The translations under genes were made by a program, and so were the position numbers. Shown here one piece after another: positions 33,601 to 41,561 of a DNA stretch of 51,516 bases. This DNA is from UBA2773 sp964643985 (lineage in GTDB: Bacteria; Patescibacteriota; Minisyncoccia; Moranbacterales; DUUL01). The notes beneath the pieces were generated by a model, which worked only from the letters and a program-made list of their open reading frames with translations, was not told where the DNA came from and did not search any database. Within the stretch, counting starts at the first letter, position 1, and the number at the start of each line of letters is the position of its first letter. Location of the stretch: assembly GCA_964643985.1 (NCBI GenBank), contig CAZXUS010000005.1, positions 1 to 51,516 of the forward strand. The letters are read 5' to 3'.

Positions 33601-34227
33601 TTGACCAAACTTTCGAGAAAAATCATAATATTCAATTTCACTCAAAACTTGCTTAACTTGAAGACTGTTTAATTCATTTTCAGTTTGCTTGAAGATTTTT
33701 TTCAAATTGTCTTTGTCCTCTTTGCTATCTACCATTTTGACTTGTTTTTTGCAATCAACAGCCAAACTATCCAAAGCTTCTTGTTTCGCTTCCTCATCAA
33801 TAGCAGTAATAATATAACCAGCAAAATAAACAACTTTTTCTAAAATTTGAGAAGATAAATCCAAAGCCAACCCAATTTTTGAGGGCAAACCTTTTAGAAA
33901 CCAAATGTGAGAAACTGGAGTTGCCAATTGAATATGCCCCATCCGTTCTCTTCGAACGATTGACCTGGTCACTTCCACTCCACATTTATCGCAAACAATT
34001 CCTTTATATCGAATTTTCTTGTATTTTCCACAAGCACATTCCCAATCCTTAGAAGGACCGAAAGTTTTTTCGCAGAATAACCCATCTTTTTCATATTTTT
34101 GGGTTCGATAATTAATTGTTTCTGGTCGCGTCACTTCACCGCTAGACCAACCTAGAATAGTTTCCGGAGAAGCTATTTTAAGCTGAACGACATTGAAATC
34201 AGAAATTTTGGTTATTTTATCAGCCAT
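30649..34227 (-). CDS. rpoC: DNA-directed RNA polymerase subunit beta'
   Basis: The 1192-residue beta' subunit supplies half of the RNA polymerase catalytic centre. Visible are the N-terminal zinc site (Cys64, Cys66, Cys79, Cys82), the catalytic NADFDGDQMAVH segment with the three Mg2+-binding Asp, the second zinc site (CKTHRGICQKC) and the bridge-helix/trigger-loop region (QSIGEPGTQLTMRTFHIGG). It is shorter than E. coli beta' (1407), consistent with loss of lineage-specific insertions. It follows rpoB by 116 bp on the same strand and is followed within 9 bp by hairpin-element copy 5. Confidence 0.98.
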   Translation of the reverse strand: MADKITKISDFNVVQLKIASPETILGWSSGEVTRPETINYRTQKYEKDGLFCEKTFGPSKDWECACGKYKKIRYKGIVCDKCGVEVTRSIVRRERMGHIQLATPVSHIWFLKGLPSKIGLALDLSSQILEKVVYFAGYIITAIDEEAKQEALDSLAVDCKKQVKMVDSKEDKDNLKKIFKQTENELNSLQVKQVLSEIEYYDFSRKFGQVFNASIGAEAVEKLLSEIDLDKEIKFLEKDVDKKTAIDRKKIIKRLRLFKGLKLADLKPSWMMLKVIPVIPPDIRPMVQLDGGRFATSDLNDLYRRIINRNNRLKKLISLGAPEVIQRNEKRMLQEAVDALLDNSTRRNQTRVTASTGQNRALKSVADMLKGKQGRFRQNLLGKRVDYSGRSVIVVGPNLKLDECGIPKKMALELFKPFIINKLIENEFAHNVRIAGRMVDDEAEEAYEMLEKIIDHQYVLLNRAPTLHRLSIQAFRPKLIEGKAIQVHPLVCAAFNADFDGDQMAVHVPLTEKARVECEEIMLSSRNLLKPSSGDPIVNPSQDIVLGIYYLTQIKNGLKGEGKYFSSIKEIITAYQAGVVNLRAKITLYLENGEKIETSAGQAILNDVLSDKMEYLNKTLDKNDLKNLIATFLLKEGKPATVDFLNSLKQLGFKYVTKSGISLGMDDVTIPKAKDALIAKAEKVVKNVNNQFEEGLLTDEERKSKVIEIWNDTKNKIAEEVKKVIDPESSIASMITSKARGSESVVVQMVGMKGLVAGPTGETIELPVKGSLKGGFGVLEYFISTHGARKGMADTALRTATAGYLTRRLADVAQDVIVKEEDCGDTRGTYMYVADAESIGQSFASRIVGRVLVEKVVNPETEEVLAKKGDMIDHDQAKAIEDAKVKKIKIRSLITCKTHRGICQKCYGLDLGRNHLVQLGEAVGIVAAQSIGEPGTQLTMRTFHIGGIAGTDITQGLPRVEEIFENRMPKTEGIIAEFDGRIIEIKENQKQKIIRVQKEATKEKEDADIKEYAIPAVINVKVKQGDDVKKGQILSEGHLDLKKLFKINGEEALHRYIVQEVQEIYQTQGEGINDKHLEIIVRRMLSRVKVTHSGDTDLLEGDVVEIERFEEVNEEAKRDGLKESKGERLVLGISKVALSTGSFLSAASFQETAKVLINASIQGKCDYLRGLKENVIIGKLIPAGTGYRDRIK

Positions 34228-34343
34228 TAATTTTAGGGGATTATTATTGGATAAAGCTTTATTACTATAATTTAGAACTTTAAGTAAAAGGTTTATTCAA
34301 TGATAATGCCTTTGTTAGAAGTTATTTAAAGATATGAAATTAT

Positions 34344-37300
34344 TTAGTTGCCTTTGTGACTTTTTTCACCACTGGATCTGAAAAGATTTACATCCAAAGC
34401 CAAGGCTTTTAATTCATTGACAAGCACGTGAAACGCAGCTGGAATATTAGGTTGATTAATCTTTTCGCCTTTGATTATTGATTCATAAGCATTTGATCTT
34501 CCCAATACATCGTCTGATTTAATAGTCAACATTTCTTGAAGAACATTAGCAGCACCGTGACCTTCAAGCGCCCATACTTCCATTTCTCCAAATCTTTGTC
34601 CACCAAATTGAGCTTTTCCTCCTAACGGCTGTTGAGTAATTAAAGAGTAAGGACCGATTGACCGCATATGCAATTTATCTTCAACCAAATGATTTAGTTT
34701 CAAAATATACATATAGCCGACAGTCGTTCTTTCTCCAAAAGGTTCACCAGTTTTACCATTAACAAGGTTCATTTTACCGTCTTCTGGCAATCCAGCCTTC
34801 TTTAATTCTCCTTTAATTTGCTCTTTGGTCACTCCGCTCAAAGAAGGAGTCGCAGCTTTATAGCCTAAAGCTGAAGCGGCCCATCCCAAATGAATTTCCA
34901 AAATTTGACCTAGATTCATCCGAGAAGGCACTCCTAATGGTGTCAAAATCAAATCGATTGGAGTTCCATCCGGTAAAAACGGCATATCTTCTTCATTAGC
35001 AATCCTAGAAATTACCCCCTTGTTTCCATGACGCCCTGCCAACTTATCTCCAACGGAAATTTTTCGAAGTTGAGCAATAGAAATTTGAATTTGCTGAATT
35101 ACTCCGGCTGATAATTTATCACCCTGTTCTCTTGAAAAAATCTTAATATCAACCACTTTTCCACTTTCCCCATGAGGTAAATATAAAGAAGTGTCTTTAA
35201 CATCTCGAGCTTTTTCTCCAAACACTGCTCGAAGCAATCGCTCTTCGGCTGTTAAATCACCTTCCCCTTTCAAAGTCACCTTACCTACTAGAATATCGCC
35301 TGAACCAATTTCGGCTCCGATTCGAATAATTCCAGTTTCATCTAAATTCTTAAGTCGGTCTTCTGAAATATTTGGAATATCTCGAGTGACAATTTCTGGT
35401 CCAAGTTTTGTATCTCGAACATCAATCTTGAAGTCTTCAATATGAATTGAGCTGTAATTATCAGTTTTCAATAATTTCTTAGAAATAATAATGGCATCTT
35501 CAAAATTATATCCTTCCCAAGACATTAAAGCAGTTAAAATATTTTGACCCAAAGCAATTTCTCCATTTTGAGTTGAAGCTCCATCCGCTAAAAGATCGCC
35601 GACTTTAACTTCTTGACCTCGATTTACTCGAGGAATTTGATTCATACAAGTATAACCATTAGATTTTACAAAATTTTGTAAAAAATGTTCTCGTTTTTTG
35701 CTTTTACCTTTTTCTTTGTATTTAACAACCACATGATCCGCGTCAACTTCTGTGACAACACCCTCTTCTCTGGCTAAAATCACCTGACCAGAATCAGCAG
35801 CCGCCTTATCTTCTAATCCAGTTCCCACAAATGGAGACTGAGGCTGAATACAAGAAACAGCTTGTCTTTGCATATTAGAACCCATCAAAGCACGATTAGC
35901 ATCATCATGCTCTAAAAAAGGAATTAAACCAGTGGCGACTGAAATAAATTGTTTAGAAGACACATCCGCATAATCAACTTCTTCAATTTCACAAGTATGC
36001 GGTTCGCCCTTAAATCTAATATCAACTTCTTCTTCAAAAATATTATCAAATTCATCCACGTTGATTCCAGCGTGAACAATTCGGTGTTGTTCTTCTTCTA
36101 ACGCATTTAAGTATTGAACATCACCTGTGACAAAAATATGAACTTTAATTTCTTTTTTAGCTGATTTTTGAATTTCTTTAAGATCAGTTCCTTTAACGGC
36201 ATAACCTTTTTTAAATAGAACTTTTCCAGTTGGGGTTTTGATGTCTTCCTCTAAAATTCTTCCCGTCCATTCCTCGATGCTTTCATTAATAGCTAATTTT
36301 TTCGCTACTGGTCGATAAGGAGTTTCCAAGAAACCATATTTATTAATTTTAGCGTAAGTTGCTAAATGTCCTACCAAACCAATGTTTGGACCTTCTGGAG
36401 TTTGAACTGGACAAATTCTTCCATAATGAGAAGAATGCACATCTCGAACTTCAAATCCTGCTCTTTCTCGAGCCAAACCTCCTGGCCCCATCGCACTAAT
36501 TCGTCGTTTATGCTCTAACTCCGCTAACGGATTGATTTGATCCATAAATTGAGAAAGTTGAGATGAAGCAAAAAATTCTTTAATGACGGTTGCCGTTGGT
36601 CGAGGATTAATTAATTGTCCTGGCATCACTGTGGCGCTATCAGAAGTGCTCATTCGGTCTCGAATATTTCGAACCATTCGAGCCAAACCAACTCGAACTC
36701 GATTTTGAACCAACTCTCCGACACCCCTAATTCGTCTTGAACCCAAATGATCAATATCGTCTGGTTGTCCTTCTGGATCATTATTCAAATTGATAACTTC
36801 CCTTAAAATCATTACCAACTCCTCCTTAGTCAAAATTCGGTCGGCTTCTTTTTCTTCACTCTTATTCATTCCCAACCTGGCATTCATTCGATATCGACCA
36901 ACCTTACTTAAATCATACCGGTCAAAACCAAAAAACATACTATCAATAATTTGTTTAGCATTTTCTTGGGTGGCCAAATCTCCTGGTCGAAGTCTTTTGT
37001 AAATTTCTTTATAGGCTTCCCCAACGGTTTGAGTAATATCTTTATTTAAAGTTTCTTGAATATATGAATTTTCTTGAGTATCAACGTCCTTGAAAGCTTC
37101 CAGTATTTCCTCTTCTGTTCCTAAACCAAAAATCTTCAGCAAAGAAGTTGCTGGAATTTTTCGTCTTCGGTCAATTTTAACCCAAATAACATTATTATAA
37201 TCGGTTTCAAATTCGAACCAAGCTCCTTTATTAGGAATAATCTTGGCACCAAAAAGTTTTCTACCTTTTTGATAGTTCATAGTAAAGAAAACTCCAGGGC

Positions 37301-37745
37301 TTCTAATTATCTGGGAAATGACCACTCGCTCAATTCCGTTGATAATGAAAGTTCCTCGTTCGGTCATTAAAGGAAAGTCAGTTAGAAAAATTTCTTGCTC
37401 TCGAACTTCTCCGGTTTTTTTGAAAAGTAAAGAAACTTTAACTCGCAAAGGAGCATCGAAAGAAACATTTTTATTTTTAGCAGTATTTTCATCGTATTTT
37501 GATTCATCTAAATAATACTCACCGAAAGTCAACTCCATTTCTTTATTAGTAAAATCAGTCAATGGAGAAACTTCATCAAGCACTGCTCGAAGCCCTTCTT
37601 CCAAAAACCAATCATAAGAAGCTTTTTGCGGTTGAATTAAATTTGGAAGAGAAACCATTGAAGTTTTTTGAAAAAACTTTCTCTTAGAAAGGCTAGAATG
37701 ATTACTGAAACTTTTTTTAACGGTAAGCTTTTTGGATCCTGGCAT
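34344..37745 (-). CDS. rpoB: DNA-directed RNA polymerase subunit beta
   Basis: The 1133-residue beta subunit shows the rifampicin-pocket region (SSQLSQFMDQINPLAELEHKRRISAMGPGGL), the RICPVQTPEGPNIGL block and the late KLAGRHGNKGVIS and GGKAQFGGQRFGEMEVWALE segments that contact nucleotide and beta'. It lacks the insertions that lengthen proteobacterial RpoB (1342). The start codon at 37745 has no Shine-Dalgarno sequence. The usual upstream partners rplJ and rplL are absent; instead a 344-bp leader region with a hairpin precedes it. Confidence 0.98.
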   Translation of the reverse strand: MPGSKKLTVKKSFSNHSSLSKRKFFQKTSMVSLPNLIQPQKASYDWFLEEGLRAVLDEVSPLTDFTNKEMELTFGEYYLDESKYDENTAKNKNVSFDAPLRVKVSLLFKKTGEVREQEIFLTDFPLMTERGTFIINGIERVVISQIIRSPGVFFTMNYQKGRKLFGAKIIPNKGAWFEFETDYNNVIWVKIDRRRKIPATSLLKIFGLGTEEEILEAFKDVDTQENSYIQETLNKDITQTVGEAYKEIYKRLRPGDLATQENAKQIIDSMFFGFDRYDLSKVGRYRMNARLGMNKSEEKEADRILTKEELVMILREVINLNNDPEGQPDDIDHLGSRRIRGVGELVQNRVRVGLARMVRNIRDRMSTSDSATVMPGQLINPRPTATVIKEFFASSQLSQFMDQINPLAELEHKRRISAMGPGGLARERAGFEVRDVHSSHYGRICPVQTPEGPNIGLVGHLATYAKINKYGFLETPYRPVAKKLAINESIEEWTGRILEEDIKTPTGKVLFKKGYAVKGTDLKEIQKSAKKEIKVHIFVTGDVQYLNALEEEQHRIVHAGINVDEFDNIFEEEVDIRFKGEPHTCEIEEVDYADVSSKQFISVATGLIPFLEHDDANRALMGSNMQRQAVSCIQPQSPFVGTGLEDKAAADSGQVILAREEGVVTEVDADHVVVKYKEKGKSKKREHFLQNFVKSNGYTCMNQIPRVNRGQEVKVGDLLADGASTQNGEIALGQNILTALMSWEGYNFEDAIIISKKLLKTDNYSSIHIEDFKIDVRDTKLGPEIVTRDIPNISEDRLKNLDETGIIRIGAEIGSGDILVGKVTLKGEGDLTAEERLLRAVFGEKARDVKDTSLYLPHGESGKVVDIKIFSREQGDKLSAGVIQQIQISIAQLRKISVGDKLAGRHGNKGVISRIANEEDMPFLPDGTPIDLILTPLGVPSRMNLGQILEIHLGWAASALGYKAATPSLSGVTKEQIKGELKKAGLPEDGKMNLVNGKTGEPFGERTTVGYMYILKLNHLVEDKLHMRSIGPYSLITQQPLGGKAQFGGQRFGEMEVWALEGHGAANVLQEMLTIKSDDVLGRSNAYESIIKGEKINQPNIPAAFHVLVNELKALALDVNLFRSSGEKSHKGN

Positions 37746-38089
37746 ATTTTTTTGTTAGTAACTATTTCCGAATTTCTTTCCAAAAACCAGTAAAAAGAAA
37801 TTTAAAAACAATTATCTGTTTAATATTCTTAAGAAGCACCTGACAAAACCAAAGAAAATCAATTTCGAATTGATTTTTATCTTATCATTTTATGTTTAAA
37901 AATTTATATTCATCGACCTTATTTTTTCAAGAATGAAAACTTTATTGAAACTTTACTTAAACGCCTTTTTTGAAGCAAAAAATTATTTAAGTAAATTCAT
38001 TTTTCAGACCAAAAGATAGCCGAAACTTGGACTATTCTAAATCCTAGACGACTAAAATAATGATGTAATAACATTCTACCTACAAAAAA
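37746..38089. other. rpoB upstream region with leader hairpin
   Basis: The 344-bp gap is gene-free. It holds a candidate promoter (37903-37930, minus strand) and, downstream of it in the transcript, a hairpin AAAATCAATT-loop-AATTGATTTT (37856-37878) followed by a T-rich stretch, compatible with attenuation. Confidence 0.45.
37903..37930 (-). promoter_or_regulatory. Putative rpoB promoter
   Basis: TTGAAA and TATAAA on the minus strand are separated by 16 bp, giving a leader of about 150 nt before rpoB. Other AT-rich hexamers nearby could serve instead. Confidence 0.35.
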
Positions 38090-38353
38090 TTATTTTGTCA
38101 AGCAATAATTGACTGTCTTTGAAACAGTTGTCATAATTCTTTCGGTGCTAAGTCCAGCCCCGGTTATATTTACATCGGATTTTTTTAAATCCATTGCATT
38201 TATTTTATTCTTCCTTAAAAGTTTATCAAGATTTTTTAACAATGACAAGGACAAATTATTTTCGTCTTTCCACTCCAATTTATCCACTATTTTTCCGTCT
38301 TTTTCTAAACTCAAAGAAATATCCCGTTTTTGAACTACAATATTTAAATTCAT
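38090..38353 (-). CDS. Mini TsaB-like protein (N-terminal part of the ASKHA fold only)
   Basis: The 87-residue protein resembles the first lobe of TsaB, the partner of TsaD in threonylcarbamoyl-adenosine modification of tRNA: ISLSLEKDGKIV strands, a helix LSLSLLKNLDKLLRKNKINAMDL, and VNITGAGLSTERIMTTVSKTVNYCL at the position of the TsaB GPGSFTGLRIGVATAKALAYAL block. The conserved GPGSFTGLR is degenerate (GAGLSTERI) and the second half of a normal TsaB (over 200 residues) is missing. It could be a shortened functional scaffold or a decayed paralogue. It is encoded upstream of rpoB on the same strand. Confidence 0.55.
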   Translation of the reverse strand: MNLNIVVQKRDISLSLEKDGKIVDKLEWKDENNLSLSLLKNLDKLLRKNKINAMDLKKSDVNITGAGLSTERIMTTVSKTVNYCLTK

Positions 38354-38385
38354 TAGAAATTCTTAAAAAATTAGCAAATTTAATT

Positions 38386-38416
38386 GAAGCCCGGCTTTAT
38401 TAGAACACCGAGCTTC
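38386..38416 (-). terminator. Terminator-like hairpin after the 92-aa membrane protein gene
   Basis: On the minus strand GAAGCUCGG pairs with CCGGGCUUC (9 bp, one G.U). It begins 8 bp after the gene end; the U-tract is weak. Confidence 0.5.
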
Positions 38417-38423
38417 TTCCTTC

Positions 38424-38702
38424 CTATTTCACTATTGAATTAAAAAAACAATATGCAACACCCAAATAAATTGCAAAAATAAAATCTCCGACTATCGAAG
38501 CGATCACAATACCCACCAGAATAAAACTGCCAGGAACAATCAATCCCAAAAAAATTTTATCAGTTACTTCATCGCCAAAATAGCCTTCTCTTATTTTTTT
38601 ATAAAGAAAGATTGGCCAAAAAATAAAAGCAAAAAAACGCTTTAGTACAGATGGTGATTTTTCAAAATCAAATCCTACCTTCGGAATGAAGATTTCTTTC
38701 AT
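38424..38702 (-). CDS. Small orphan membrane protein, 92 aa
   Basis: The protein has an aromatic-rich first hydrophobic segment (about 21-36, LKRFFAFIFWPIFLYK) and one or two TM helices between residues 50 and 88. The ATG is preceded by a strong Shine-Dalgarno sequence (AGGAGGG, about 6 nt). No family is recognised. It follows another small membrane protein gene by 15 bp, so the two probably form an operon and perhaps a complex. A hairpin terminator follows. Confidence 0.6.
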   Translation of the reverse strand: MKEIFIPKVGFDFEKSPSVLKRFFAFIFWPIFLYKKIREGYFGDEVTDKIFLGLIVPGSFILVGIVIASIVGDFIFAIYLGVAYCFFNSIVK

Positions 38703-38717
38703 TTCGTCCCTCCTTTT

Positions 38718-39020
38718 TCAAAACAAATGTTTGAATTTAGACTTAAGGTGTAATTCAACGTAATCATTCAAGATTAAACCTATCATTATATAAATGAAAA
38801 AGCCTATTGCTAAAGAATTCCAAGACAAATCCCCAAAATAAAATGCCAAGAAAATTAAAGCATTAAGAATTACCAGAGATAAATAAGCCAACCACCTAAA
38901 GATAATATCAGCTGGATGTAGAAAATTATCAATAGCTGAGACTATCCACAGTATACACCGCAACGAAAATAAAAGAACAAAAATTATTCCTTGAAAACAA
39001 GCTTTTCCAACCTCAATCAT
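38718..39020 (-). CDS. Small orphan membrane protein, 100 aa
   Basis: The protein has three predicted TM helices (about 9-30, 42-62, 66-86) and short charged ends. The ATG has a good Shine-Dalgarno sequence (GGGAGG, about 6 nt upstream). It is the first gene of a two-gene unit with the 92-residue membrane protein. I do not recognise a family, and nothing in the sequence suggests a substrate or activity. Confidence 0.6.
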   Translation of the reverse strand: MIEVGKACFQGIIFVLLFSLRCILWIVSAIDNFLHPADIIFRWLAYLSLVILNALIFLAFYFGDLSWNSLAIGFFIYIMIGLILNDYVELHLKSKFKHLF

Positions 39021-39211
39021 TTCTACCTCCCGCTAAAAGATGATTCAAATTTCAAATATTCTGCTCAAAGTACTGCTCCGATTATACAAAAATCCCTTAA
39101 ATAAGTCAATAAGAACAACGGGTCATCAGCAATCAGTAATTGATAAATAATAATTTAGAAAATCTCCCATTTTTTATTAACCAAAATTCATCAACTATTA
39201 TCATCAACAAC

Positions 39212-39235
39212 AAAAAACAACCCAAGGGTTGTTTA
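39212..39235 (-). terminator. Rho-independent terminator of the GIY-YIG gene
   Basis: On the minus strand AAACAACCC and GGGTTGTTT form a 9-bp stem with a TT loop, followed by a T-run. The stem overlaps the stop codon of the gene. Confidence 0.8.
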
Positions 39236-39484
39236 ATCAATATTATCATTAAAATATTTTTTCAATTTTCTTCTTCCAGCACCGCTCTTCCAATAAAGTT
39301 CTCTCTTCTTTGCCTCTTGCTCATTTTCGAATTCCTCTGTGAATAAAATTTTCAAAGGTTGACGATATTTCGTGGCTCTAACTCTGCCCAAATTATGTTC
39401 TTTAAATCTTCTTTCTACGTCACTCGAAAAACCGACATAAGTTTTATTGTCTTTCAAGCTTTGTAAAATATAAACTGAATACAT
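39233..39484 (-). CDS. GIY-YIG nuclease-superfamily protein (UPF0213/YhbQ type)
   Basis: The 83-residue protein is a single GIY-YIG domain: MYSVYILQSLKDNKTYVGFS (the Y-x(10,11)-YVG core), the catalytic-type Arg in VERRFKEHN, and the Glu-containing EEFENEQEAKKRELYWKS helix. Stand-alone members are common and of uncertain role; DNA repair or nuclease activity is presumed. It is a single-gene unit ending in a terminator. Confidence 0.9.
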   Translation of the reverse strand: MYSVYILQSLKDNKTYVGFSSDVERRFKEHNLGRVRATKYRQPLKILFTEEFENEQEAKKRELYWKSGAGRRKLKKYFNDNID

Positions 39485-39539
39485 AATTATATTATAGATT
39501 AATTCAAAAAAATGAAAAGCATTAAAACATTTTTATCTA

Positions 39540-39640
39540 GAGCGGGCCGAGCCACCCAAGAGGTGATTGAACCTCGCTCAAAAAAAATCTTGGCTTTTTG
39601 AGGCGGGCCGCCCACCCCGAAGGGTGGTCGAGCCTCGCTC
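39540..39640. repeat. Two GC-rich palindromic units downstream of tRNA-Gly
   Basis: Units 39540-39579 and 39600-39640 share GAG(G)CGGGCCG at one end and CCTCGCTC at the other, with a hairpin core; the second has CCACCC-CGAA-GGGTGG. A poly-A/T stretch that reads as a T-run on the minus strand lies between them. Confidence 0.65.
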
Positions 39641-39691
39641 AAAAATCAATAAAAACCCGGGATTATCCCGAGTTTTTATTGATTTTTGAGC
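39637..39691 (-). terminator. Long hairpin immediately after tRNA-Gly
   Basis: Arms of 27 bp (39637-39663 and 39665-39691) are complementary on the minus strand except for a single U.G pair. Each contains AAAAATCAATAAAAAC or its complement. The stem begins in the last bases of the tRNA acceptor and has T-rich 3' sequence, so it probably ends tRNA-Gly transcription. Confidence 0.65.
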
Positions 39692-39760
39692 GGGCGACCA
39701 GAATCGAACTGGCGTCACCAGCTTGGAAGGCTGGGGTAATAGCCACTATACGACGCCCGC
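39689..39760 (-). tRNA. tRNA-Gly (anticodon UCC)
   Basis: The minus-strand sequence folds as a cloverleaf: acceptor GCGGGCG/CGCCCGC, discriminator U, anticodon loop CUUCCAA (UCC), and T-arm CCAGUUCGAUUCUGG. The length is 72 nt with no encoded CCA, so CCA must be added by the nucleotidyltransferase. The U73 discriminator fits bacterial tRNA-Gly. Confidence 0.95.
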
Positions 39761-39815
39761 AAATATATTCAAGATTAAATCTTGATATTTTCAATGTAAA
39801 CAATCTGACTTTAAG

Positions 39816-39844
39816 ATTTTATATTATTTTAGTCTCCCTGTCAA
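39816..39844 (-). promoter_or_regulatory. Promoter of tRNA-Gly
   Basis: On the minus strand a perfect TTGACA (39844-39839) and TAAAAT (39821-39816) are spaced by 17 bp. The predicted 5' leader is about 50 nt and contains the small inverted repeat CAAGATTTAATCTTG. Confidence 0.7.
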
Positions 39845-39879
39845 ACTAAGCAACGAATTATCCAGTTCCAGACAGTTCA

Positions 39880-39909
39880 ATAGGGCCTAATAAATTTATT
39901 AAGCCCTAT
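39880..39909 (-). terminator. Hairpin after the 71-aa gene
   Basis: ATAGGGCTTAATAAA and TTTATTAGGCCCTAT on the minus strand pair over the whole 30 nt with one U.G pair. The T-run is weak. It lies 22 bp beyond the gene end. Confidence 0.5.
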
Positions 39910-39931
39910 CCTTTCTGAAATTAATTAATGA

Positions 39932-40147
39932 TCACATTCGAATATTTATATTATGAGGAAAATTTTCATAAATCGAATTTTTGATTTCACTTAATTGTTT
40001 CAAAAATAACTCCCTTTCTTCATCACCAAAGGTTTCTTCTGTCAAAAGTCTTTTAAACATGCGAGCAATACTTTCGGATTTTGAAAAAACTTCTGATGCA
40101 TTTTGATTAATTTCAACATCTGCCTCTTTTCCTAGACAACTAACCAT
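39932..40147 (-). CDS. Small hypothetical protein, 71 aa
   Basis: I chose the ATG at 40147 because it has a strong Shine-Dalgarno sequence (GGGGAGGA, about 8 nt upstream); the longer in-frame reading from 40225 would cover that site. The protein (MVSCLGKEADVEINQNAS onward) is acidic, helical and soluble, with a Cys at position 4 and no TM segment. No family is recognised. It lies downstream of serS and upstream of tRNA-Gly on the minus strand and is followed by a hairpin. Confidence 0.6.
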   Translation of the reverse strand: MVSCLGKEADVEINQNASEVFSKSESIARMFKRLLTEETFGDEERELFLKQLSEIKNSIYENFPHNINIRM

Positions 40148-40241
40148 AATAAATTCCTCCCCAAATTTAGTTCTGATTGTACTCAACTTAACAAAAACAA
40201 AAAATACCGATAGAAACAACGACATTTTTTTGCAAACAAAC

Positions 40242-41561
40242 TTATTTATCTTTCTTTATTTCTTTAATATTCCCTGGCATATATTTCTGTAAAACTTTTG
40301 GAATTAAAACTGACCCATCGGCTTGTTGAAAATTTTCTAAAATGGCAATAATAAATCGCGGAGATGGGATAGCAGTATTATTCAACATAAAAACGTGTTT
40401 CTTTTTTCCCTCGGCATCTTTATATCGAACATTCAAGCGTCGTGATTGCCAATCCAAAAAATTAGAAGCACTTCCGGTTTCACCATAACCTTCTCGAGAA
40501 GGCATCCAAGCTTCCAAATCAAACATTCGATATTTTCCAGCGCTCATATCTCCGGTGCAAATTTCCAAAACTCGATAAGGCAAACCGATTTCTCGATGCA
40601 GTTCCTTGGAGATTTCTAACATTTCTCGATGCAATTTTTCTGCTTTTTCGACATCCGCCTCACAAAAACAAACTTGCTCCACTTTCATAAATTCATGCAC
40701 TCGATAAAGTCCTTTGGCATCTTTTCCATAAGACCCAATCTCACTCCGATAACAAGGAGAAAATCCACACATTTTCAAAGGCAATTGTTTGACATCCAAA
40801 GTCTCGCCAGAATGATAAGCCAACAAAGCTGGCTCAGCCGTTCCAATCAAAAACTTGTCTTCTTTGTTGGATTTTCCATCCGCTTCAATTTCTTTATTAG
40901 CAATTTTATAAACTTCGTCTTCTTCTTCGTTGAAATTTTTTCCGGCAAAATAACCACTGCCAAATAAAACATATTCTTTAACTAAAGTTGGTGGAATCAT
41001 TGGCATAAAACCCTTGGCTACCAATTTTTCTAAAGCATACATCATTAAAGCCATCTGCAAATGGACTCCTTCATTTTTCATATAATAACCTCGATAGCCT
41101 GAAACTTTCACTCCTCGTTCAAAATCAATAATATCCAAATCTTTTCCTAATTGCATATGATCCTTAGGTTCAAAATCGAATTTAGTTGGTTCGCCATTCT
41201 TTTCAATTTCCACATTCCCACTTTCATCTTTCCCAACTGGAACATCTTCGGCAGGAATTGTTGGCACTAAAACCATCAATTCGTTATATTCAAATTCTAT
41301 TTTTTTTAGTTGTTCTTCAATTTCGTTTGCTTCTATTTTTATTTTTTTTCCCTGAGTAATTTGATCGTCAGTCGGTCGTCCGCCTTGAGCTGATTTGGCA
41401 ATTTCATTTCTTTGCGCTTGAATTTCTTCCAAGCCAGCAATCAAAATTCTTCGATTTTCATCAACTTTCAGAAGTCGCTCTAAATCAATTTTAATGTTTT
41501 TATTCTTAGCCGCTTCTGCAATCGCCTCCACGTTTTCTCTAATAAATTTTATGTCTAACAT
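40242..41561 (-). CDS. serS: Seryl-tRNA synthetase
   Basis: SerS charges tRNA-Ser with serine. The 439-residue class II synthetase has the N-terminal coiled-coil tRNA-binding arm (about 25-105), motif 2 (CYRSEIGSYGKDAKGLYRVHEF) and a motif 3 region with Arg (NTAIPSPRFIIAILENFQQADGSVLIPKVLQKYM). Motif 3 normally reads GSGLAVGR; here it is IPSPR, a mild divergence that keeps the Arg. Length is normal. It is preceded by AT-rich micro-repeats (41574-41690). Confidence 0.96.
   Translation of the reverse strand: MLDIKFIRENVEAIAEAAKNKNIKIDLERLLKVDENRRILIAGLEEIQAQRNEIAKSAQGGRPTDDQITQGKKIKIEANEIEEQLKKIEFEYNELMVLVPTIPAEDVPVGKDESGNVEIEKNGEPTKFDFEPKDHMQLGKDLDIIDFERGVKVSGYRGYYMKNEGVHLQMALMMYALEKLVAKGFMPMIPPTLVKEYVLFGSGYFAGKNFNEEEDEVYKIANKEIEADGKSNKEDKFLIGTAEPALLAYHSGETLDVKQLPLKMCGFSPCYRSEIGSYGKDAKGLYRVHEFMKVEQVCFCEADVEKAEKLHREMLEISKELHREIGLPYRVLEICTGDMSAGKYRMFDLEAWMPSREGYGETGSASNFLDWQSRRLNVRYKDAEGKKKHVFMLNNTAIPSPRFIIAILENFQQADGSVLIPKVLQKYMPGNIKEIKKDK

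Noticed and set aside
39598..39849. Plus-strand ORF of 83 codons across the tRNA-Gly region
   Set aside because: It reads through the antisense strand of the tRNA (the familiar ATRIELASPAWKAG-type translation of antisense tRNA-Gly), so it is not a gene.
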